A stretch of 64,000 bases of DNA from Stachybotrys elegans (Eukaryota; Ascomycota; Sordariomycetes; Hypocreales; Stachybotryaceae), in the NCBI GenBank assembly GCA_020746835.1, contig JAGPNK010000002.1, forward strand, positions 992,001 through 1,056,000. The letters run 5' to 3'. The notes under the pieces were generated by a model, which was given only the letters and a program-made list of their open reading frames with translations, made no database searches and was not told where the DNA came from. Positions 34,090-44,744 of the stretch are shown here, piece by piece. Each line of letters begins with the position of its first letter. Position 1 is the stretch's first letter. The position numbers and the translations under genes were made by a program.

Positions 34090-36683
34090 ATGGACAGGTC
34101 ATCGCCTGTCGCAGATGGTCCCTTGGGCCCCTCTGCTCGCTCCGGTCTCTCTTCTCGTCCCTCCCTCACCGCAATGACAGCTCGCTCCGCTCAGCTCGGC
34201 GCACTCGAGGCTTCGCTCCCATCCTCCTCGACACTCAATGACAGCCAGAACTCGAAGCAATCCTCGGCCAACACCTCAACCAATCCCTCCCGAGATTCGT
34301 CCCCCGTCCGCTATCCCAGGAGAACCGGCTCTGCCACCAGGCTAGCCGGTACCCGTTCTCGCACCAACAGTCAGCAAGACATGAGTCCGTCTCGTCAGAG
34401 ATCCAGCATTCCTGCCTCAACCGCCTTGCCACCCTCCCGAGCTCTATCTTCGACCTCCACCCCAATCCTCCTCCCAGCCACCCAGGAGTCGCACATCCAA
34501 GCTCCAACACCACAGAAGCCATTTGCCGTCGTCGACGCTCCTCGGTGGCCCGTCTCCCCTCGCCTACGCTCTCCGCCGCCTCAGCTCAACAAACCCTCTC
34601 CCATACCACCTGTCCGCCGGAATGATTCAGAACCGCCTTCAATCAGCATCCAGCGCCCCACACCTTCACCTAACCCTTCGGAGCCTCAACAGACGGCGCC
34701 CGAGAGCGAGTCTGAGGACCTGCACATGCAGTCCGGTACCCGTACCCCCACCCGCGGCCTCTTGGAAACTGTCCAGGAAGTTAGCCTGCCGAACTCGCCG
34801 AGTCCTGCCGACGCTGCCGTCTTGGAGAATGTGAGGGAGAAGCTGAGTGCAGAGAACAATTCCGACACCATACTCGCCGACAGGCAAATCTTCAAGCCGC
34901 GACCTCACATGCCGGGTCAGGAGAGTGGCAGTGATAGCAGCACTGCCCGGATCGAGACTCGCCGTCCAACGTCTGTCCCACCTCCCCCGGCCGTTACCCG
35001 GCAGTCTAGCTCCCTGTCGTCGAAACAGGTCAAGAGCAAGACTGAGGGGTCTACATCCAACATGATTGTCGAGACTGAGACGGTTTCGAGCGTGCCTCAA
35101 GTACCATTGGCAACTGGCATCAAGATCGAGGGGGGCAATGGCACACTGAGAACCAAACCAAGTACAGAGACCATCAAGCCCAAGAAGGAGAAGAGAAGGA
35201 CCCGCAAACACGCAAGCGTCAACTCTGGGACCGGTACGTAAATCACTAATGTCGATCAGAGTCGATGTTTGACTGACCAGCTGTAGCTTCTTCCAAGGCG
35301 GACTTCTTCGAGGCCAAGATCGCCAGTGCTGTTGACGAAGCGAACACTTCCGACTCCGAGGAGACTTTCGTATATGACTCTAACCCTCCCGATGGCACCG
35401 ACCGCCCAGGTCGTCGATTCCACCACTCTCGAACTCCCAGCGCCACCTCGATGGTCAGCCAGGCCGATCGCCAAAATCTGCGATCCATTTACGGTGTCAT
35501 GGATGGCGGGGGTCCTGTTCCTCCTCCCAAAAAGAACATGAAGTTTGTCAACACCTTCAATGGGAACGGCGCCGACAGCTTGACGGGCGAGGAGGACGGA
35601 AAGGGTTCTGGGCGTAGCACTGCTGGATCCACCCGTGGAGCCGCACGACAGCACCACCATATTGGTCGATGGGGAAGACAACCTGGCAACGGCCATGCTT
35701 CCTTGTTTGATAACGAGTCGCCCTTTCAAAGCGCAACAAGGCCCAAGCTGGGCTCTGCGTCGCGCAACTCTTCTGGGCCCCCGAGTCCGAGAATCCATCA
35801 CTCTGCACGAGGCCATCTCAGCAGCAAGAGGTCTGCCATGCAAATGTCGTCGAGCTATGATGTTGACGACAGCATGGGGGCTGACGACGAGCGTACGCCT
35901 CTAATCAACTCTGCCCGCTCTGGCCGATCGATCCGCTATAGCAGACGCGGTCCTCATTCGTTACGCCAGGTGGAGTCCCAGAGCTTTACCCGCAGGTCGT
36001 CCTACCTGAATCGCTTCGCGGCCTGCCTTGTCCTCACCATGATGTTTCTGCTGGTCATCACGGGTGCGATTGGCTTCATGTTTGCTACCTCGCAACCCAT
36101 GACGGACATTGAGATTGTTTCGATCAATAATGTTGTTACCAGCGAGCAGGTTCTCATGTTCGACATCACAGTTAAGGCGCATAATCCCAACATTGTCGTG
36201 GTGACAATCGACCATGCCAACCTCGAAATATTTGCCAAGTCTGAGTACGCCGGCACGGACATGGACTGGATTTCGGACGGCACGTCAGATGAGGTACACC
36301 TGCTCGACGATCCCCCCAATGACCCACCCACTGGCGGTGGTGACGAAGATGATGACCAGAAACCAAATGTCTTACTGGGACGTATCACGGAATTTGACAG
36401 CCCTCTGATCTTCGAGGGCTCGCTTTTCCACCAAGGGAACTCGTCCTCAACAGGCGAGATGCAGCTTGCTTCACCTGGAAACGGGACATCTGGTGGCACG
36501 GAACGCTGGGACCGCATCTATCAGAATGAGTTTGATCTCATTGTCAAGGGTGTTGTCAAGTACACACTACCCCTAAGCGCCCGCGTCCGAAGTGCTGCCG
36601 TCTCGGGGCGAACTTCTGTGAAACCCAACTCGGCGAACGATCCTTCGCTTCAACCTAACACGACGTCTAACAACGTCGACTGA
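34090..36683 (+). CDS. vac7: Vac7, activator of the Fab1 phosphatidylinositol-3-phosphate 5-kinase
   Basis: Two exons (34090-35233 and 35287-36683), joined across a 53-nt intron in consistent phase, give 846 residues. The first ~400 residues are Ser/Thr/Pro-rich and disordered. The family signature EETFVYDSNPPD follows the exon junction. A single transmembrane helix lies at about residues 627-650 (LVLTMMFLLVITGAIGFMF), preceded by basic residues. The C-terminal domain starts DIEIVSINNVVTSEQVLMFD and contains VKAHNPNIVVVTIDHANLEI, an LEA-2-like fold exposed in the vacuole lumen. In yeast, Vac7 sits in the vacuolar membrane and is needed for PI(3,5)P2 synthesis by Fab1 with Vac14 and Fig4. It also contains acidic inserts. 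Start choice: the ATG has a good context (CCATGG) but several upstream ATGs precede it. Confidence 0.94.
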
Positions 36684-37667
36684 GGGGGTCGGTCATGGAC
36701 CAGAACGGCGAAGCTGACCCCTTCAGGCTTCTCATTTGTCCAACTCTGCCTTCATTTGTCTCCGTGTACACCGAGCGCGCGTATAGCATGGCATTTGAAT
36801 GGGCACCCGGCGCTGAACTGGATCCCAATTTTGACGAACATAACGGAAAGATGGGCACGGGGTTTCAGAATGACGACCTGACCTCCTCGTGTCCTGTAAT
36901 GACCCCTTTGCCTTTTGGTTTTTTTCTTCTGCTTCGACTTTGATTCTTTTTTTCTTTTTTTTCTTTCGCGATTTGATACCTCAAGCTACCAAAACGTCGA
37001 GGATCGGGCCTCAGCGTCATGCAAATTGCATTATCATGGCAGGATGGAAAAGGGCACTTAAAGAAACAAGAGGAGAAAACCACACACGCGCGCGCACAAA
37101 CTGATTTTGTGCATTGTGCTGCAATTTTGGTACCTTCTATTTTATATTTGGGCGAGGAGTTTTGTTTCTTTCATCTTCATTTTCCCGCAAACCATAGATG
37201 GATTAGGGGGCAACTTACTTCATGTAATTGTAACGTTACGGCTTACGACCAAAGATATGGCGAATCATAAAAGCCTTCCTTTCTCCCGGCTGCCTCGACG
37301 TCCTCGGACGCAAACGGCCGGGGAGGGCTGGGTTCTTTTGAGAGAAAATTGACAGCAAGATACCAGTCTATACAAATCTGAATGTTGACACCGATTTGTA
37401 CCTGATCATGATATATACATATAACATGTCTCTTTGCTTTTCTTTCGTGATATCACTCCGTTGGGAAACTCCCCGTGCCCAGGTTATATTTATAAGCATC
37501 CATTCTCACCCCTAACCGTCCATAGAACGCCGTCCCTCGTTTTGAATCCGAACAAGAAAAAAAGAACGCTACATGCCTTCCTCCACTGCTCCCTGAGGTA
37601 TATCCGCTGCCCCCCCTTTTCCCCTCCAGAAGAAACGAAAACAGAAAAAGATTGTTTTTACAAAGTC
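36684..37667. other. Convergent 3' region between vac7 and dim1
   Basis: T-rich and AT-rich runs near 36920-36970 and 37540-37660 suit two opposing 3' ends. No gene seen. Confidence 0.5.
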
Positions 37668-39493
<1,826 letters not shown>

Positions 39494-41062
39494 CTACTTG
39501 GCGTGATGATCAAGTTTGAGTCCCCCAGTCAGATATTTGAACTCCATCCATTCCATGTGTAGCCGACACCCCTTGTCAGGACACCATAAGACGGAACGCA
39601 TCTCCTCATCCTCCACATACTCCTGCTCTTGGTCTTGTCTCACCATGTAGAACCACCATATGTCTGAAGGACCCCGGAGCCGAACCTTGACTTTCTGCTT
39701 CAGAAGCAGGAATTTGTTATCGCTCTGGCACTTGTAGTAGCTGCAAAACTTGGAATCTCTCATGTCAGATGGGAGGCGTTTGGTATGACAAAAGCCAGCG
39801 CACCGATCTGTATTTTCGCAGAAATACTCGTTGGCTCCCGTAAAGAACTTGCACGACGGCTCTCCGCTTCCTCTCCATCGCCAACCCCTTGCTGGGTTCA
39901 GGCATAGATTCCACTCAAAGTCCCTTACGCCTGGCTTCCTGTGCGAGGAGGACTGAGGAGGCAGAGACGACAGGCCCCAGTCAAGGCAGCTGCATAGATT
40001 TGGGTCGAAGAGCATCAGGGGCAAGTCGGCATGCCACTTCAACGGCGTCCATCTAAAAGAATCAAGCTGTAGCCTGGGCCGGACTTGCTTTGAAATAAGA
40101 TTCCTGAATGCCACAGAGCTCATCTGGCGAGTGGTATATTTCGCCTGGAACTCAAAGTGTGTTGCTATCGAGAGCTCCAGCTCCAGCTCACCAACACCGC
40201 CACGGCTTCCAAACACCACCAGGCGTGGATATTCGCTCTCGCATGATTCGTTTCTGTCATTTCTGACATGTTCGCATGAGGTATTGCGATGGTCCTCGTG
40301 ATGGCATACTAGTCCATTCTGGCCGAGGGGGGGGGCGGAAGCAAGACGCTGCACCAAATCCCATGATATGGAGAAGTGCTGGCATGCGCTGAGGCGCCTC
40401 TCCCTGCCTTTGCATATCCTCTGATGGTCGTTTGATTTGTGTCTTTGTTCAGGTGAAAAGTAGAACGCTCGATGCTTCATCTTGCATCCTGCGCAGAAGA
40501 AGAAGTGGATGTCTTTAAGAACGTCTCGATCGGTCGCATAGCCTCTGTCCTTTCTCCAGCTGAGGCATCGATGACACAGAGGAATTGTATCGTGCATCCG
40601 AGCTCTTGTGTCCTGGACATCTTCAGGCAGTCCCTGAGGTTCTGCCCACAATTTGAAATTGCCAGTACTGTGGATGTCTGCCTTCCGATGGTGCTCTTGA
40701 AATGCGGCATGGTGGAACAAACGCAAGAAGTCTCGTGAGACATGCCGAAGGCGGTAAATATCGTCTCGATCAAGATATCCCATAATCTTGATGAGGAGAG
40801 GATCCACGAGCCTCAGCAGGCAGTTTTCGGTCTGGTTCTTGTATGCCGAGGCCAAAATAGGATCTACGCGTGACATATCGAGGTCGAGTCTCTGGCCCGG
40901 GGTGCTTGGAAGGGTCCGCGGAAGCGACATGGTCGCATCGTAAGAAGGTGGTGGCCCATCAGCATGAATATGCCGGTGTTGGTATTGTTGTGAGGAGAAG
41001 ATATTGGTCAGGTTGTGACCAAGACTAGGCTCGAAGCCCTCCTGAGAAGTTGCTTTGGACAT
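39494..41062 (-). CDS. F-box protein with Cys/His-rich region
   Basis: A single-exon frame of 522 residues. An F-box lies at about residues 82-118 (LLRLVDPLLIKIMGYLDRDD followed by IYRLRHVSRDF), the motif that binds Skp1 in SCF ubiquitin ligases. Just after it are paired cysteines (LCHRCLSW, FFFCAGCKMKHRAF, QRICKGRERR) that may bind zinc, an arrangement common in Pezizomycotina F-box proteins of unknown target. The C-terminal half contains further Trp and Cys-rich segments (FFTGANEYFCENTDRCAGF). No LRR, WD40 or Kelch substrate domain is visible. A TATA-like element sits 81 bases upstream. Such F-box genes are often accessory and lineage-variable, in keeping with the repeat-rich DNA to its right. 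Confidence 0.87.
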   Translation of the reverse strand: MSKATSQEGFEPSLGHNLTNIFSSQQYQHRHIHADGPPPSYDATMSLPRTLPSTPGQRLDLDMSRVDPILASAYKNQTENCLLRLVDPLLIKIMGYLDRDDIYRLRHVSRDFLRLFHHAAFQEHHRKADIHSTGNFKLWAEPQGLPEDVQDTRARMHDTIPLCHRCLSWRKDRGYATDRDVLKDIHFFFCAGCKMKHRAFYFSPEQRHKSNDHQRICKGRERRLSACQHFSISWDLVQRLASAPPLGQNGLVCHHEDHRNTSCEHVRNDRNESCESEYPRLVVFGSRGGVGELELELSIATHFEFQAKYTTRQMSSVAFRNLISKQVRPRLQLDSFRWTPLKWHADLPLMLFDPNLCSCLDWGLSSLPPQSSSHRKPGVRDFEWNLCLNPARGWRWRGSGEPSCKFFTGANEYFCENTDRCAGFCHTKRLPSDMRDSKFCSYYKCQSDNKFLLLKQKVKVRLRGPSDIWWFYMVRQDQEQEYVEDEEMRSVLWCPDKGCRLHMEWMEFKYLTGGLKLDHHAK

Positions 41063-41142
41063 GGTGTGAAACCAGCTGAACTGCCTATGTTCTTACAAAA
41101 CAGACAGGTACTGCGATGTGAAGGAGAGAGGATGGTCATGGG

Positions 41143-41149
41143 TTATATA
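41143..41149 (-). promoter_or_regulatory. TATA box of the F-box gene
   Basis: The minus strand reads TATATAA, 81 bases before the start codon at 41062. This is a canonical TATA sequence at an acceptable fungal distance. Confidence 0.55.
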
Positions 41150-42453
41150 GCCGCCCAAAACCCAAAATATGGTTGCGAAAATTGAGTTTTTTTTTGCAAA
41201 GTCCAACACATGATGCTCGGTGTAGCTCGCCGGTCGTTGTGGAGTCTGGTGATCAAGGTAACGGCCAGAAAGTTCGTGGAGGAGATGCTGCTATGATCCC
41301 GTCAGCCGTGAAAACCACCAGGGCAAACAATGTAGGATGGATTTCATTACCTACCACTCTGAGACGTGAATTCGGATTCCAGCAGGTCCCGTGCCGTATT
41401 ATCCCGCCATGGGAATGCCTTGACCTTTTGTGACGCCGATTCGATCGCGACTCTGAGAACCATACCATCGTTGGAGAATCGCGGACAAGATACATAATCA
41501 CGATGCAGCGCACCGGGCCCACTGCTAACAAAGTGTAGGATGTTTGACGTACCATTCATTGTGCTTGTTGCATGTTATACTGGCTCATGCTGACCGTACA
41601 GGATACCGTAGAGATCGTACCACCAGAAGACTATGTCGGTAGGCCAATATCAACAGAAGAGTGCCTGTCAGAGATTGACTGTTGTAGGGAGGAAGCTTGG
41701 CTGTGACGAAGAAGAATGACTGCAGAAGAGAAGGCTAGCAGTCGTGAGGTAGAGGGACCACTGTAGAGAAGAGCCTGACCAGATGATGGACGAGTGAAGA
41801 AAACAAGAAGATTGCAAGTGACCTGAGATGACTGCCGCTATAAAGAGAATGGCGTAGAGACGGAATGGTGCAGAGATAGATCATCGCTGGGAAGCAAGAC
41901 TGCCGCTGAAGAGAATGCCGCTGAAGAGAATGCCGCTGAAGAGAATGCTGCTGAAGAGAATGCTGCTGAAGAGAATGCTGCTGAGAGCGAATTCTAGAGT
42001 GGAAGCCCGATAAAAGGAGTGTTGATGGAGTTTGTATTCCCATGTAGACGTGACATAGAGGAGAAAGTTCCTCAAATCTGCTGAACCGCACCACGAGCCT
42101 GAATGGGATTGTCTCGATGCAGACAGTGGGAAATGATCTCGGTAAAGTGAAGACAATGTTGTTTTGTGAGTCGCGATTTGACCCATGCAGAGTTTTAGGG
42201 TTTGTCGGTTACAAATCGTGAGCGTTTGTCCTTATGATGATGAGAGGCGCCTGTTAGCCCTCCGGGATGTTGAGAGCTTGTGATGTCCCGGAGGTTTCCC
42301 CCACCCGCCACGGGGAGGCCAGCGCCATTGGGTGGGATAAAGATACTGTCGCCGTCAGTCCTTCCATGATTAAGGGATAATTATGTTACGGCCAATCCGA
42401 TAAAATAAGGCCCGAGGGCCAGAGAGGAGAGGGGGAGAGAGGGGAGAGGGAGC
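41150..42453. other. Gene-poor, repeat-bearing region
   Basis: Lies right of the F-box promoter. It contains the 15-bp minisatellite at 41901-41990 with diverged relatives near 41715 and 41830. No convincing gene; the frames crossing the minisatellite on either strand are short or purely repetitive. Confidence 0.45.
41901..41990. repeat. 15-bp tandem minisatellite
   Basis: About five and a half copies of TGCYGCTGAAGAGAA, where the third copy to the fourth changes CCG to CTG. The unit is a multiple of three. On the + strand it reads as Ala-Ala-Glu-Glu-Asn repeats inside a ~55-codon open stretch without an ATG; on the minus strand as Gln-His-Ser-Leu-Gln. Diverged copies lie upstream. Confidence 0.9.
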
Positions 42454-42957
42454 CTAGGGGGCGTTGGCGGCGTTGGCGGACGGCTGCCCCGTCCGAGGAC
42501 GATATTGACGCGGAGTGCCGGCGCCGGCAGAGGGGAGGGGGATGCCGGAGCGAGGGGTAACAGCCGGAGCGAGGGCGACGCCGAGGAGGGGGACGAAACC
42601 ACCAGCAGCCGGGGCAGCACTGGGCCGAAGCCCCCGAAACAAGCCAACGATGGCGGGGGCGACGGCGGCCACGACAATGGTGATGATGCTGCCGATGGCC
42701 ATGTTCAGGATGTCCATTGTCATGGACCAAGAGGGCGGAGGCGGCGGCGGCGGGATCTCGGGGCACACCAGGGAGCAGCCAGGGCAGGACGGGCAGGACG
42801 GGCAGGACGGGCAGGACGGGCAGGACGGGCACGGCGGGAGGGTCGGGAGGGTCGGGAGGGTCGGACAACCAGCGTCCTGGTTGTGGACGATCATGGTCTG
42901 AAAATCCACCAGCGTCGTCGTCGCCATGGTCGTCGTGGTCGTCACCACCGACGCCAT
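42454..42957 (-). CDS. Candidate Cys-Pro-Ser repeat protein with a transmembrane segment
   Basis: A minus-strand frame of 167 residues from the ATG at 42957; in-frame ATGs continue upstream through the microsatellite, so the start is uncertain. The order is: a Thr/Val-rich start (MASVVTTTTTMATTTLVDFQ), Pro-Thr-Leu repeats, five or six Cys-Pro-Ser units, a Pro run, then a hydrophobic stretch of about 25 residues (LNMAIGSIITIVVAAVAPAI) and a Pro/Ala/Gly-rich tail. Each repeat is encoded by exact 9-bp tandems. Two other frames are also open over part of this DNA, one giving a long Glu/Asp run, but only this one yields a hydrophobic membrane-like segment with ordinary composition. It may be a small cell-surface or membrane protein. 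I do not recognise the family and expression is unproven. Confidence 0.45.
   Translation of the reverse strand: MASVVTTTTTMATTTLVDFQTMIVHNQDAGCPTLPTLPTLPPCPSCPSCPSCPSCPSCPGCSLVCPEIPPPPPPPSWSMTMDILNMAIGSIITIVVAAVAPAIVGLFRGLRPSAAPAAGGFVPLLGVALAPAVTPRSGIPLPSAGAGTPRQYRPRTGQPSANAANAP
42783..42827. repeat. 9-bp tandem repeat encoding Cys-Pro-Ser units
   Basis: Five perfect copies of GGCAGGACG, with a sixth degenerate copy following. On the minus strand each copy encodes one Cys-Pro-Ser unit. Confidence 0.9.
42836..42862. repeat. 9-bp GGGAGGGTC tandem repeat
   Basis: Three copies of GGGAGGGTC directly after the Cys-Pro-Ser block. On the minus strand these encode Thr-Leu-Pro units. Confidence 0.9.
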
Positions 42958-42999
42958 CATCATGACCATGATCATCATGATCGTCATCGTCATCGTCGT

Positions 43000-43125
43000 C
43001 ATCTTCATCTTCATCTTCATCTTCATCTTCATCTTCATCTTCATCTTCATCTTCATCTTCTTCTTCTTCTTCTTCTTCTTCTTCTTCTTCTTCTTCTTCT
43101 TCTTCTTCTTCTTCTTCTTCTTCTT
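43000..43125. repeat. Long (ATCTTC)n(TTC)n microsatellite
   Basis: Roughly ten ATCTTC hexamers pass into more than twenty TTC triplets, 126 bases in total. All three minus-strand frames are open through it and give Glu/Asp, Met/Lys or Arg runs. It is likely to vary in length between strains. Confidence 0.95.
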
Positions 43126-44744
43126 GATGTTGGTCTTGGTCTTCTTGGTGGTGGTTCCTGTACACGGTCAGCAGTGGGCAAGGAGCAGAAAGGATCAAAA
43201 GAGAGGCAGCATAATAGATGGCAGTATAAATGCCAATGGAGCTGTCTTCGTTCTCTCTGGGAAGGTATGTGCAACTATTGCTGTTGCCATTCCCATCTTT
43301 CCCTGTCAACTCCTTACCGAGTGACCCTCAACGAACACAGTAAACAGGAGATTGCTCATGCCAACCCACAAGTGTCACCACCTGCTAGTCCTCTTATCAT
43401 ACCCAAGGCACCTCCCTCATTACCCGGCGCTCTGGGGGTCATCTCTGACCTCCTGCCACAGTCTGCCCTCTCAAAGGAGCTGTGACTGAAGCCCATAGGC
43501 AAGGAAAGATGGAAAAGATGGAAAAGACGACGGCGAAGACCAATTCCAAGATGGACTTCTCTTCCTATCCTGAACGGCTGCAACGACAACTGTGACAGCG
43601 GCAGGATCCGCAGGCTCTATCACACGAACAGGGAGAGTGTGTTTGGTGGTTTCGGGGCTTCCCTGACCTAAGTACGCGGTATAGGTAGGCTGGAAGGACG
43701 TATGCGTGGAAGGGAAAGTCCGCTAGGAAGTTAAAAAAAAAATACCAAAAGGAGGATTACGGCTAGCTCACATATCATCCTACCTTCACCACTTGCTCTG
43801 GATAGCAAGGTTCTGGCATGGCGGCGTATCCTCGATGGAGATCCTCGCGGTCCTGTCGATCTACAAACTCGCTAGAGCCGTGGATTGAGAGTCGGCGGCT
43901 ATCTTGACAATGTGAGAGGCTGGTAATAGGATCTTGCATATTCTTCAAGCCATCGCACTGTTGAATCCATCGCCAGACATAACTCGATTTGTATTACGGG
44001 TTCACAAGCCGAGGCTAAGCGTGGCTGGCCTTCGGGATTGTGCAATATAGAGAGCTACTCCTCAAAAGTTGAGTAGTGGTGAGAGTAGAACCTTGGGATA
44101 AATATCACACAAGCAAAGGAAGACTGTCTTTCGACACATTTGCTCTGTCATAACATGTACGAATATGAAAAGCGTATTCACCAGTCCCTGACAAGTAATA
44201 ATGATAAAGGAAATGAACAAACGAAGTCTTCGAAATTACAAGACTGAATATGGGCTGCAGATATACCTACCTAATGGTTGCTGGCGCCGCGATGACTTCC
44301 GCATTATACTGTTTAGAGGGACCAACCTCCCAACAACAGACAACATGATTCTTACGGGTGTCGTGGATGGCCCAACAAAGCACAGGACACTTTCCCAGAC
44401 ATACGTTGACTTGCTCCGATGGGTGGCGCGCTTTGTCGCCTGCTTTTTGCCAGTTAATGGGTCGTGAGGATGATCTGGTCCTTATCACGGTACCATGTCT
44501 TTACCTGACGCCACTCACGGCCACCATCATCGGCATTTGATGGACCACCGGCACGTTCCGGTTGGCTTTCGCCGAGACCTGTATCCTGCATCCGGGTTTA
44601 CAAGGTGTTTCTCTTCTTACCCTTCGGCGATGTCGCCGACATGTCCTGGATCCCCTTTGCTGCATGAAATACGACCTTGCCATGCCCCCCTTTTAGGAAG
44701 CAAAGCATTCGGGCTGCGGCAATTAGTAAATCCTCTCCTGGCAT
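43126..44744. other. Gene-poor region between the repeats and the amber-interrupted gene
   Basis: About 1.6 kb, relatively AT-rich from 43900 to 44300. I see no protein family. The + strand frame that leaves the microsatellite ends at 43485 with a Pro/Ser-rich segment that I do not consider supported. Confidence 0.45.

Noticed and set aside
42386..43309. A 307-codon minus-strand frame with a long Glu/Asp run over the microsatellite.
   Set aside because: Most of it is the translated microsatellite. The other frame gives a membrane-like protein with normal composition.
42505..43485. A 326-codon + strand frame with His/Leu runs through the microsatellite.
   Set aside because: Compositional: openness comes from CATC/TTC repeats. 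The unique 3' part is short and motif-free.
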